The notes under the pieces are model-generated. The model worked only from the letters and a program-made list of their open reading frames with translations, made no database searches and was not told the DNA's origin. Positions 1-8,249 of a stretch of DNA of 64,000 nt are shown here, one piece after another (position 1 is the first letter of the stretch; each line of letters begins with the position of its first letter). Source of the stretch: PWPR01 sp046542315 (GTDB lineage Bacteria > Bacillota > UBA994 > PWPR01); contig JBKHBO010000001.1 of NCBI GenBank assembly GCA_046542315.1, forward strand, positions 1 to 64,000, given 5' to 3'. The position numbers were made by a program, and so were the translations under genes.

Positions 1-86
1 TATCCTCTATATTCTAAAGTTCTTAGACCATCTATTAGTAACTGGTCTACTTGATTTTTTCCAGTGTATCCTATGATACCACACAT
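1..86 (-). CDS. glmS: Glutamine-fructose-6-phosphate aminotransferase, N-terminal fragment
   Basis: This is the first 28 codons of glmS; the rest lies beyond the window edge. GlmS makes glucosamine-6-phosphate from fructose-6-phosphate and glutamine, the first step to UDP-GlcNAc. The translation begins MCGIIGYTGK, matching the family start, where Cys2 becomes the N-terminal nucleophile of the glutaminase domain after Met removal. An AGGAGG ribosome site lies at 96-101. The glmS ribozyme directly upstream confirms the identity. It follows glmM, whose product uses GlmS product as substrate. Confidence 0.93.
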   Translation of the reverse strand, partial: MCGIIGYTGKNQVDQLLIDGLRTLEYRG

Positions 87-101
87 ATATAGTATCCTCC
101 T

Positions 102-246
102 GATTTGAATTCTTTCAATTTACCAGCTTTGTTCCAAGATCACTCTTAAAATTTGTCTGGGATTTAACGAGCTTGAAAACCCGAGAAGTATCCGCCGAAA
201 GATCGATAAACTTCTACCTCGTCTACTCTGTATAGAGTTCAGGCGC
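102..246 (-). ncRNA. glmS self-cleaving ribozyme/riboswitch
   Basis: The RNA strand shows the glmS ribozyme core: GCGCCTGAACT at the 5' end, then GACGAGG, GTTTATCGA and CGGCGGATACTTCTCGGG. In this family glucosamine-6-phosphate acts as a cofactor for self-cleavage just 5' of the first G of GCGCC, here between 247 and 246, which destabilises glmS mRNA. The element ends shortly before the glmS ribosome site. Only three A residues separate the glmM stop codon from the cleavage point. The exact 3' limit is my estimate. Confidence 0.93.
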
Positions 247-249
247 TTT

Positions 250-1578
250 TTATTTTTTTGCAATGCTTTTAACTTTTTCAGCAACTTTCCTAACATATTG
301 ATCTGTTAACTCCATAGTTTCTGCTTCTACCATGACTCTTATAATAGATTGAGTTCCAGAAGGTCTCAATACTAACCTCCCTTTATCTACAAGATCTTTA
401 TTAACATCTTCTACTAAACTCCTTAGCTCAGAATCTTCCATAACTTTGTATTTATCACTTACCTCAACATTAATCAGTTTTTGTGGAAACTTTTTAAATT
501 CTTCTAAAGATTTTGATAATGACTTTTTAGTTGTTTTCAAAATTGATGCTAGCATCAATCCATTAAGAAGTCCGTCTCCTGTTTTTTGCCAATCACTGTT
601 TATTATATGCCCTGACTGTTCACCTCCTAGATTGATACTTTGTTTTTGCATTTCTTCCCAAACATATCTATCTCCAACTTGAGTCCTAATTAAAGAAATG
701 CCTTTATTAAATAGGGCCTTTTCCAAACCCATATTACTCATTACTGTTCCCACTATAGCTTTTTGAGATAATAAACCATGCTTATGCAAATAAGTTGCAA
801 AAACATATTTTATTCCATCTCCATCAACTTCCTGTCCATTTTCATCAATTGCAATTAATCTATCAGCGTCTCCGTCAAAAGCTAATCCTAAGTCTGCGTT
901 GCTTTCTATTACAAACTTTGATAATTGGTTAGTATTTGTAGACCCACAGTCCACATTAATATACTTTCCATTTGGTTTGCCATTTATAACAACTATATCA
1001 GCTCCAACAGAGGTGAATAGCTGTAAAACCCAAGGCGCTGCAGCACCCCAAGCTGCATCACATATAATTTTCATCCCAGATAAATCTGCATTTGATTTCT
1101 CTAACAAATACTCTAAATAGTAATCCACTAGATTAGGGTTATATCGAACACTCTCTATATTACTTATTGTTTTATAAGAATTATTTTCAATTGCCTTCTC
1201 AATTTCTAATTCTGCTGAATCATCAAGTTTTAGTCCTGAATTATTAAAAAACTTAACCCCATTATCTTCAACAGGATTATGAGAGGCAGAAATCATTACT
1301 CCAAAATCAAATCCCAATTTTGCTGTTAAGTAAGAAATTGCAGGGGTTGGGACAACCCCTAGCAAAGTAATTTCTCGACCTTCAGAAAGAAATCCCGATA
1401 TTAAAGCGTTTTCTAACATCGGACCACTGATTCTACTATCTCTTCCAATTAGAATTGTATTATTTTTTTTTGGTAATACGTTTGATGCACTTCTAGCCAA
1501 TTTAATCATGAATTCAGGGGTTAATGGATGTTTATTTGCAACGCCTCTAATGCCATCTGTTCCAAAATACTTTCTCAT
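250..1578 (-). CDS. glmM: Phosphoglucosamine mutase
   Basis: GlmM converts glucosamine-6-phosphate to glucosamine-1-phosphate for UDP-GlcNAc and peptidoglycan synthesis in the cytoplasm. The 442-residue length fits the family. Visible motifs are the phosphoserine loop ISASHNP (Ser99 is the phosphorylated residue), the metal loop DGDADR at 235-240, the sugar loop GGEQSGH at 318-324 and the phosphate-binding RPSGT at 405-409. It is the third gene of cdaA-cdaR-glmM, a conserved Firmicute order. In that family c-di-AMP cyclase and GlmM interact physically. The stop codon sits three bases before the glmS ribozyme cleavage site, so glmM and glmS are probably cotranscribed and then cut apart. Confidence 0.97.
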   Translation of the reverse strand: MRKYFGTDGIRGVANKHPLTPEFMIKLARSASNVLPKKNNTILIGRDSRISGPMLENALISGFLSEGREITLLGVVPTPAISYLTAKLGFDFGVMISASHNPVEDNGVKFFNNSGLKLDDSAELEIEKAIENNSYKTISNIESVRYNPNLVDYYLEYLLEKSNADLSGMKIICDAAWGAAAPWVLQLFTSVGADIVVINGKPNGKYINVDCGSTNTNQLSKFVIESNADLGLAFDGDADRLIAIDENGQEVDGDGIKYVFATYLHKHGLLSQKAIVGTVMSNMGLEKALFNKGISLIRTQVGDRYVWEEMQKQSINLGGEQSGHIINSDWQKTGDGLLNGLMLASILKTTKKSLSKSLEEFKKFPQKLINVEVSDKYKVMEDSELRSLVEDVNKDLVDKGRLVLRPSGTQSIIRVMVEAETMELTDQYVRKVAEKVKSIAKK

Positions 1579-1590
1579 ACAATAAGCCCC

Positions 1591-2493
1591 CTACTCAATA
1601 ATAATTTCGATATTCTCATGTTGTTCATTAAAAGGTTTAACATCTTCTGGGAATATCACATCTATTTCAAATCTATCTTCTTGAATATCTTCAATATCAA
1701 AATATTCTGTTTCAATATATTCCAGTTCATCTATCAATTCTCTAGGACCTACGGCAATCACACTATTTGGTTGAAATCTAGTTGTTGTATTTTCAGGCAA
1801 TACAACTTCACTATTTAATCTTACTGGTAGTGTTTTTGAATACTCTAAAGTTACAGTCAAGTCCACAAAATCATCAATATTTACATTAGACAACGTAACT
1901 CCAGAACTATTCTTAGCCTTAAGCTCTAAATTAGATTCTTGTTCATCCATTGTTGTATAATCATATTCAACAACAACCCTCTCTACATCATCTATTAAAT
2001 CTTCAGCTCCACTTATTACTACTTCAGTTGGTTCAATTAATTCTTCTACTATAACAGCATTTTCTGGCAAATCATTAATATAGTCAATTTCAACTTCCAT
2101 TGTCTTTTCTGTCCAATTATCTAAAACCACGTCTACTTGTGAAGGATTTATGTTAAACACTCTAATTCCAGCTGGGATTTGTGGATTAACGGGTACTGAG
2201 TGTCTACCTTTATCGTATCCTGTTAAGTCTAAATCTATTAATATATCATCATCACTCAATAAATTTATCGTATCAATAGACCCTGCGATGGTAACATCCG
2301 CAGTTCTTGATGTGATAGCTGTCACAATATATCCACTATCAGTGGTCCATCCGATCTCAACGTCTTTAAAAGTTTGAATCCCTTCATGTATGGATTGCGG
2401 CTGTTGCCCTTGAACATACATCCACAAAGTAATAGCTAACGCTATAGATAGCAGTTTTATCATAAAATCTCCTGAGAGCTTATTTTTCTTCAT
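1591..2493 (-). CDS. cdaR: CdaR, YbbR-domain regulator of c-di-AMP cyclase
   Basis: This is a membrane-anchored protein of about 300 residues with YbbR repeats, the known partner of the cyclase CdaA. The start is taken as the ATG at 2493 because GGAAGGGG lies seven bases upstream; the longer reading frame has no such site. Residues 10-28 form one hydrophobic membrane anchor ending WMYVQG. The remainder is beta-rich and acidic, consistent with several extracytoplasmic YbbR domains. It overlaps the end of cdaA by 14 bases, which suggests translational coupling. Repeat boundaries cannot be set precisely by eye. Confidence 0.93.
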   Translation of the reverse strand: MKKNKLSGDFMIKLLSIALAITLWMYVQGQQPQSIHEGIQTFKDVEIGWTTDSGYIVTAITSRTADVTIAGSIDTINLLSDDDILIDLDLTGYDKGRHSVPVNPQIPAGIRVFNINPSQVDVVLDNWTEKTMEVEIDYINDLPENAVIVEELIEPTEVVISGAEDLIDDVERVVVEYDYTTMDEQESNLELKAKNSSGVTLSNVNIDDFVDLTVTLEYSKTLPVRLNSEVVLPENTTTRFQPNSVIAVGPRELIDELEYIETEYFDIEDIQEDRFEIDVIFPEDVKPFNEQHENIEIIIE

Positions 2494-3319
2494 GATTAGA
2501 CCCCTTCCACAACTTATCAAAGACGCGTTCTTGATGGTCTTCTATTAAATATTGATATAATTTCTCTTTTAAAGTGCTAGTGTCTAAATACCTCTGAATT
2601 TTTCCATCTACTGCCAGTGATATAGTGCCTGTTTCTTCAGACACTACTATAGCTACAGCGTCCGAATACTCACTTATTCCTATCGCTGCTCTATGTCTAG
2701 TTCCTAATTCTTTACTTAGATCTGTATTGGATGTAAGGGGTAAATAACAAGCAGCTGCAACCACTCTACCTTTTCTAATCATAACTGCTCCATCATGGAG
2801 AGGTGTTTTTGGTATAAAAATATTTATTAATAAAGAGCTACTTACTAAGCTATCAATTGGAATTCCTGTTTCCATATAATCTCTTATTCCTGTCTCTCTT
2901 TCCCATACGATAAGAGCTCCTATTTTATTCTTTGATAATACTGAAATAGCTTTAATGACTTCTTCTATAGCATCATTAACCTCTGTCTCAGGGCGTTGTT
3001 TGAAAGATGGAGTTATCATTATACCTGTCCTACCAAATTGTTCCAATGCTTTTCTTATCTCAGGCTGGAAAAGTATTACTATTGCAATAATTCCGATTGT
3101 CCATAGAGAGTTTAAAAGCCAACTTAAAGTTGTAGTATTCAGCAAGTCTGCAATAACAGTTACTACTAATAAAACTAATATACCTTTAACTAGAGCCATC
3201 GCTCTTGTTTGTTTAAACATAAGAATAGCCCTATATATTATGTATGAAACTATTACCATATCCAAAACATCAACGAAAGTTATGTTGCTGAATAATCCTA
3301 AAAAGTACTCTAAAGCCAT
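2480..3319 (-). CDS. cdaA: Membrane diadenylate cyclase CdaA (c-di-AMP synthase)
   Basis: CdaA condenses two ATP into cyclic di-AMP, a second messenger for potassium, osmotic and cell-wall control. The 279-residue protein has three hydrophobic N-terminal segments (about 20-35, 43-60 and 68-85), then a DAC domain with the DGA motif at 176-178 and RHR at 208-210, both needed for catalysis in the family. It lies directly upstream of cdaR and glmM, the conserved cda-glm cluster. No departure from the family is visible. Confidence 0.96.
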   Translation of the reverse strand: MALEYFLGLFSNITFVDVLDMVIVSYIIYRAILMFKQTRAMALVKGILVLLVVTVIADLLNTTTLSWLLNSLWTIGIIAIVILFQPEIRKALEQFGRTGIMITPSFKQRPETEVNDAIEEVIKAISVLSKNKIGALIVWERETGIRDYMETGIPIDSLVSSSLLINIFIPKTPLHDGAVMIRKGRVVAAACYLPLTSNTDLSKELGTRHRAAIGISEYSDAVAIVVSEETGTISLAVDGKIQRYLDTSTLKEKLYQYLIEDHQERVFDKLWKGSNHEEK

Positions 3320-3340
3320 AATAAACTCCCCAATAAAAAT

Positions 3341-4753
3341 TTACTTAAGTATATTTTTTAAAAACTTATTTACCCTCTTGCCTTCTTTGTTGTTACTAGC
3401 TAAATCGCCTTTAATCTTTTCATAATTATCTATTGCTTCACTAAATTTGTTAGAGACCTCTTGTGATTCAACATTCTCTATCAATTTATCTAATTTATTT
3501 TTAGAGATAACTTTTGTAACTAAACTGGCAGTTAGGTCAAATATTTGATCGTTAATTTCATAAGATTGTTCCAAAGCTAATGCAGCTTGCTCATAATTGT
3601 CCATTTGGGCGTATGCGCAAGCAGATAAAAGATATCCTAAAGGACTTTTTTCATTTTTCATAGCTGCATGTTGTGCCTCTTCCAAAGCTTTTTCTGGCAT
3701 ATCTCTATACAATAAGATCTCTGACAGATTTATCCTAATTATATCATTATCTGGGTCTATTTGTTTAGCCTTTGTTATAGATTTATATGCTTTATCATAT
3801 TTTTCTAAATTTAAGTAAGCAGATGCCTTAGTTACTAACGCTGGTAAATAGTCAGGATTTATCTTCAGAGTTCTTTCCCACTCTTCTATTGCCCTTTCAT
3901 ATAGCTTATTATCAAAATATACTATACCAATGTTAAAACTAGCATGGTAATTCTTTTCATCTTGTTCTAAAGCTTGTTTCCACATTTTTAAAGCTTCATC
4001 AGGCTGATCATTCCTTGCATACGCTTCCCCTAGATTTGTTTTTAAGCTTGTATCATCAAGCCCTTTTCTCATTGCCTTTTGGAAATATGTAATTGCTTCT
4101 TCTGCTTGATTTAATCCTAAAGAAGCTAATCCAGCATTATAAAAAACTGAAGCATCACTACTACCCAAAGAGATTTCTTTTTTACAGTATTCTAAAGCTT
4201 CATCCATATTATTAATATGCAAGTTAAGCATAGCAAGCTGATGATAAGCATCAACATCTTCTTTATCTATCTCTACAACCATATTCCATCTTTCCATAGC
4301 TTCTTCGTACTCTCCTTTAAGCATAAGTACTCGTGCCATAGTTTGATGTATCAACTTTATAGATCTATTAGTGTTATACCTGTCTGCTTTTCTAAGGTGC
4401 ATTAAGGAAGCATCTAAAAGATCCTTCTGAGCATAAACCTTAGCTATTGAGTAATGAGCAAAAACATTTCTTTCATCAATCTCTAAGACTTTTTTCCATT
4501 CATTAATTGCTTTATCAAACTTACCTTTTTCCGCATAGATTGTTCCCAAATGATAATGAGCAGTTAAAGCATCTTTTCCTTTTAGTAAAGTCAATGCATG
4601 CTCGAGATTTTCTTTGGCTTTATCCCATTTTTCAAGATGCATATATGCCACACCTCTATCATGCCAAAAAACTGCATTCTCAGGTTCCTCTTTTAATTTA
4701 TTATCAAGTTCCTCAATTATTTGTTTTACTTCCTCTTTTGTTGGAATTTCCAT
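3341..4753 (-). CDS. TPR-repeat protein of unknown function
   Basis: The 470-residue protein is almost wholly tetratricopeptide repeats, about ten or eleven units from residue 20 to 420, seen as the recurring pattern W/Y-x2-LG-x2-Y/A-x7-A-x3-Y/F-x2-A. It has no signal peptide or transmembrane segment and ends in a lysine-rich tail. TPR arrays bind other proteins, but no partner is evident. It is the first gene of a probable unit with cdaA, cdaR, glmM and glmS, separated from cdaA by 21 bases, so a role near the cell-envelope regulators is possible but unproven. Confidence 0.85.
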   Translation of the reverse strand: MEIPTKEEVKQIIEELDNKLKEEPENAVFWHDRGVAYMHLEKWDKAKENLEHALTLLKGKDALTAHYHLGTIYAEKGKFDKAINEWKKVLEIDERNVFAHYSIAKVYAQKDLLDASLMHLRKADRYNTNRSIKLIHQTMARVLMLKGEYEEAMERWNMVVEIDKEDVDAYHQLAMLNLHINNMDEALEYCKKEISLGSSDASVFYNAGLASLGLNQAEEAITYFQKAMRKGLDDTSLKTNLGEAYARNDQPDEALKMWKQALEQDEKNYHASFNIGIVYFDNKLYERAIEEWERTLKINPDYLPALVTKASAYLNLEKYDKAYKSITKAKQIDPDNDIIRINLSEILLYRDMPEKALEEAQHAAMKNEKSPLGYLLSACAYAQMDNYEQAALALEQSYEINDQIFDLTASLVTKVISKNKLDKLIENVESQEVSNKFSEAIDNYEKIKGDLASNNKEGKRVNKFLKNILK

Positions 4754-4847
4754 GATATCTACCTCACTTTTCTACTTTATTTGATATTAGCTAAAAAGAT
4801 GTTAATTCCTGCTAATTTATATAAAAAAATATGTGCCTTGGCTTTTT

Positions 4848-4856
4848 ATTATATCA
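4848..4856 (-). promoter_or_regulatory. Probable extended -10 promoter for the TPR-cdaA-cdaR-glmM unit
   Basis: The minus strand reads TGATATAAT, an extended -10 element (TG, one base, TATAAT). No good -35 hexamer is seen, which extended -10 promoters tolerate. It lies about 95 bases before the TPR gene start and just downstream of the fab operon terminator, where a new transcript would be expected. Confidence 0.5.
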
Positions 4857-4880
4857 TACTTCTATATATTTTTTAGAACA

Positions 4881-4920
4881 TAAAAAAAGAGAGCAGATCT
4901 TTTAAAGAAAGATCTACTCT
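4881..4920 (-). terminator. Rho-independent terminator of the fab operon
   Basis: A 13-base-pair stem (AGAGTAGATCTTT pairing with AAAGATCTGCTCT, one G-U pair) is followed by a C and then a run of seven T on the minus strand. The 5' arm includes the last codons and the TAG stop of fabZ, so the hairpin overlaps the coding region. Confidence 0.9.
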
Positions 4921-5336
4921 TGTATGGCGAAAGTAAGTTGTACAGTAGCAACAACTTCTCCGTTAACTTTTGCTACACCTTCTCCTATACCGACTGTATT
5001 ATGCATTTTGGTTAAAGTAGTTTCCAAGGTTAAAATATCGCCTGGCAAAACTTGTTTTTTAAATCTGGCTTTTTTAATACCCCCAAAAAAAGCTATCTTG
5101 CCTTTAAATTCATCTAAACTTAAAAGTGCTACAGCTCCAGCTTGGGCTAATGCTTCTACTATTAATACTCCTGGCATTACTGGATAGTCTGGAAAGTGTC
5201 CTTTAAAAAAGTACTCATCTTTTTTTACATACTTTTTTGCAATGCATTTTTCTCCTGGCTCTAGATACTCTATCTCATCTAGAAATAGGAATGGTTCTCT
5301 ATGTGGTAATATTTTTTTTATATCTTCTCTATTCAT
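4914..5336 (-). CDS. fabZ: 3-hydroxyacyl-ACP dehydratase
   Basis: FabZ removes water from 3-hydroxyacyl-ACP to give trans-2-enoyl-ACP in type II fatty-acid elongation. The 140-residue hot-dog fold shows LPHREPFLFLD near residue 10, then the active-site signature GHFPDYPVMPGVLIVEALAQ with His47 and Glu61. It is the last gene of the fab operon, three bases after fabF. Its stop codon is part of the operon terminator stem. No separate fabA or fabM-type isomerase is present here, so unsaturated-chain synthesis is not explained by this cluster. Confidence 0.97.
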   Translation of the reverse strand: MNREDIKKILPHREPFLFLDEIEYLEPGEKCIAKKYVKKDEYFFKGHFPDYPVMPGVLIVEALAQAGAVALLSLDEFKGKIAFFGGIKKARFKKQVLPGDILTLETTLTKMHNTVGIGEGVAKVNGEVVATVQLTFAIQE

Positions 5337-5339
5337 CTA

Positions 5340-6572
5340 CTAATTTACCCTTTTGAACAATAACGTTACATTATGTCCACCAAACCCAAAAGAATTAGAT
5401 AAAGCATATTTTACATTAGCTTCTCTTGCTTCATTAGGAATATAATCTAAGTCACATTCTGGATCTGGTTTCAGATAGTTTATAGTAGGTGGTAATATCC
5501 CCTCTTTTAAAGCATATAAACATATAGCTGCTTCTAATGAACCAGCAGCTCCTAATAAATGTCCTGTCATAGACTTAGTAGAGCTAATAGGGATTTCTTT
5601 GCTAATTTTTCCAAAAGCATTCTTAATAGCTAATGTTTCTATCTTATCATTTAGTGGAGTACTAGTACCATGAGCATTAATGTATCCCACATCCTCTGGC
5701 TTAATATTAGCATCCTCTAGAGCTTTTGAAATTGCTTTAGCAGCATATGTACCATTGGGCTCAGGAGCTGTGATATGATGGGCATCTGACGTTGAACCAT
5801 ATCCTACAACCTCACCGTATATTTTTGCTCCTCTTCCTTTAGCAGAGCTATAACTTTCAAGTATTAAAGTTGCTGACCCTTCCCCAATAACAAAGCCACT
5901 TCTCTCTAAATCAAAAGGTATTGAGGCTCTATTTTTATCTTCACTTTCGCTTAGTGCTTTCATCGAAGAAAATCCTGCTACAGCTAATGGTGTAATTGCA
6001 GCTTCTACTCCACCAGCAACAACTAAGTCGCTTTCTTTATTCTTAATCAGTTTATATGCCTCTCCTATTGCTGAACTACCTGAAGCACATGCTGTTTGCA
6101 ATGAAATACTATGGCCAGTTAACCCAAGTTCTATAGCTACATATCCAGAAGCCATATTGCTAATACTCATAGGGATGAAAAAAGGTGATACTCGTGCTGG
6201 CCCTTTTTCATGAAGTCTTTTAGCTTGCTCTTCAATAGTTGATAAGCCACCTATTCCACTTCCTATTATTACACTCGGATTATTGTGGCTGACTTGTTCA
6301 TCTAATCCAGCATCTTTCCAAGCATCAATCGAGCTTGCAATGGCATATTGACAAAAGAGATCCATCCTTCTAGCTTTTTTTCTATCTAGATATTTTGTCG
6401 TATCAAAATCTTTTACTTCTGCTGCTAATTTTACAGAAAAATCTTTTGTGTCAAACTTTGTTATTTCATCTATTCCACATTTTCCACCGACAATGTTACT
6501 CCATAGCTCTTCTTTTGAGTTTCCCAAAGGGGATATAACTCCTATTCCTGTTACAACTACTCTTTCATTCAT
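5340..6572 (-). CDS. fabF: Beta-ketoacyl-ACP synthase II
   Basis: FabF condenses malonyl-ACP with acyl-ACP for chain elongation. The 410-residue thiolase-fold protein has the catalytic triad Cys162 (in TACASGSSAIG), His301 (in NAHGTSTPLND) and His338 (in STKSMTGHLLGAAG, with Lys333). Length and motifs are typical. It sits between fabG (ten bases upstream) and fabZ (three bases downstream) in one transcription unit under FabT. Confidence 0.97.
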   Translation of the reverse strand: MNERVVVTGIGVISPLGNSKEELWSNIVGGKCGIDEITKFDTKDFSVKLAAEVKDFDTTKYLDRKKARRMDLFCQYAIASSIDAWKDAGLDEQVSHNNPSVIIGSGIGGLSTIEEQAKRLHEKGPARVSPFFIPMSISNMASGYVAIELGLTGHSISLQTACASGSSAIGEAYKLIKNKESDLVVAGGVEAAITPLAVAGFSSMKALSESEDKNRASIPFDLERSGFVIGEGSATLILESYSSAKGRGAKIYGEVVGYGSTSDAHHITAPEPNGTYAAKAISKALEDANIKPEDVGYINAHGTSTPLNDKIETLAIKNAFGKISKEIPISSTKSMTGHLLGAAGSLEAAICLYALKEGILPPTINYLKPDPECDLDYIPNEAREANVKYALSNSFGFGGHNVTLLFKRVN

Positions 6573-6582
6573 AAAAACACTC

Positions 6583-7314
6583 CTACATTACCATGCCGCC
6601 ATCAACATGGATGACTTGGCCAGTTATATAATTTGATTTATCGCTTGCTAAAAATACCACTAAATTTGCAACATCCTCTGTTGATCCATATCTTTTCAAA
6701 GGAATCTTATTAAGCATACTTTCTTTAACCTTCTCATTTAGCTTTTCTGTCATAGCAGTTTGAATAAACCCGGGAGCTATAGCATTAACTCTAATATTTC
6801 TAGAAGCTAACTCTTTTGCTACTGATTTAGTTAATCCAATTACTCCAGCTTTTGAAGCAGAATAATTAGCTTGTCCTGCATTGCCACTTACTCCAGTAAT
6901 TGAAGATAAATTAATAATGACTCCACTTCTTTGTCTTAACATTATCCTGCTAATGTGTTTAATGCAGTTAAATGTTCCCTTTAGGTTTACATCTATCACA
7001 CTATCAAATTCATCTTCAGTCATTCTCATTAATAAATTATCTTTAGTGATTCCTGCATTATTTACTAAAACATCTATTTGTTTAAAATCTTTATGCACAC
7101 TTTTTATCATTTCTTCTACTTGATGATAATCACTAACATCCGCTTTATATAGTTTATATTTAGCACTTTGAAGCTCCTGCTCTAATTCTAATAAATCTTC
7201 ATCTTGAACAAAATAATTTATAGCTAAGCTATAACCTTCTTTTGCTAATGCTAGGGCAATCTCTCTACCTATACCTCTAGAAGCCCCTGTTATTAAAGCT
7301 ACTCTTTCATCCAT
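6583..7314 (-). CDS. fabG: 3-oxoacyl-ACP reductase
   Basis: FabG reduces 3-ketoacyl-ACP with NADPH. It is a 243-residue short-chain dehydrogenase: the cofactor motif TGASRGIG is at 9-16, NNAG at about 85-88, and the catalytic Ser138, Tyr151 and Lys155 lie in INLSSITG and YSASK. The start codon overlaps the fabD stop by one base (TAATG), indicating coupled translation. The C-terminal GQVIHVDGGM is the usual SDR ending. Confidence 0.97.
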   Translation of the reverse strand: MDERVALITGASRGIGREIALALAKEGYSLAINYFVQDEDLLELEQELQSAKYKLYKADVSDYHQVEEMIKSVHKDFKQIDVLVNNAGITKDNLLMRMTEDEFDSVIDVNLKGTFNCIKHISRIMLRQRSGVIINLSSITGVSGNAGQANYSASKAGVIGLTKSVAKELASRNIRVNAIAPGFIQTAMTEKLNEKVKESMLNKIPLKRYGSTEDVANLVVFLASDKSNYITGQVIHVDGGMVM

Positions 7315-8249
7315 TAATTTAACAACCTTTCCAAACCCTTTTGTAGTGTTTTTAAGTCTTCTATAGTTATCACGTTAACTTTTTTACTTACTCTTGATAC
7401 AAAGCCTCTTAAGCTCTTGCCAGGTCCTATTGCAATGAAAGTATCATGATCATCTTCAATAAGTCTTTTTATAACTTGCTCCCACATTACACTACTACAA
7501 ACCTGATTAGCTAAAATCCCTTGTATCTGACTTTTATCATCTATATATTTTGCAGTCACACTTGAAATAACAGAAGTATTAGTATCACTAAACTCAATCT
7601 TTTCAAGCTCTTCATTTAGTCTTTCTTTTGCTCCTTTTAACATTGAAGTGTGAAATGGTGCACTAACTTGTAAAGAAATCACTTTCAATGCTCCCTGTTC
7701 ATTAGCTAGTTTTGAAGCATATTCTACTGCTTTCACCTCTCCACCAATAACAATCTGTCCTGGACAGTTGTAATTTGAAATCTCTACTATCCCTTCTGAT
7801 GAAGCGATCTTGCAAATTTCTTCTACACTTTCATTATCTAATCCAATAATGGCTGCCATTGAGCCAATTCCAACTGGAACAGCTTCTTGCATAAATTTGC
7901 CTCTCTTCTCAACCAGCTTTACAGCTTGTTTAAATTCTAAGGCATTAGCCATTACTAGCGCACCATATTCTCCTAAACTCAAACCACAATATGTATCAAC
8001 TTCTACGCCGCTATCTTTTAGTACTTTTGCTATTGCGAATCCTACTGTTAGCATAGCTGGTTGAGTTATTTTAGTTAATTGTAGCTGGTCATCGGGACCA
8101 TTGAAGCAAAGCTTAGCTAAATCATATTCTAAAACCTCGTTGGCAGTGTTAAATACATCTCTTACAGATTGATAATTATCATATAAATCTTTCCCCATGC
8201 CGACATATTGTGCTCCTTGGCCTGGAAACATTAATGCTACTTTTCCCAT
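7314..8249 (-). CDS. fabD: Malonyl-CoA-ACP transacylase
   Basis: FabD moves the malonyl group from CoA to acyl carrier protein. The 311-residue protein has GQGAQ near residue 10, the nucleophile Ser91 in GLSLGEYGAL, Arg116 for carboxylate binding and His200 in SAPFHTSML. Its first codons overlap the end of fabK by 13 bases. The acetyl-CoA carboxylase genes that supply malonyl-CoA are absent from this operon. Confidence 0.97.
   Translation of the reverse strand: MGKVALMFPGQGAQYVGMGKDLYDNYQSVRDVFNTANEVLEYDLAKLCFNGPDDQLQLTKITQPAMLTVGFAIAKVLKDSGVEVDTYCGLSLGEYGALVMANALEFKQAVKLVEKRGKFMQEAVPVGIGSMAAIIGLDNESVEEICKIASSEGIVEISNYNCPGQIVIGGEVKAVEYASKLANEQGALKVISLQVSAPFHTSMLKGAKERLNEELEKIEFSDTNTSVISSVTAKYIDDKSQIQGILANQVCSSVMWEQVIKRLIEDDHDTFIAIGPGKSLRGFVSRVSKKVNVITIEDLKTLQKGLERLLN

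Noticed and set aside
1..249. Search for another gene between glmM and glmS
   Set aside because: The stretch is explained fully by the glmS start, its ribosome site and the ribozyme.
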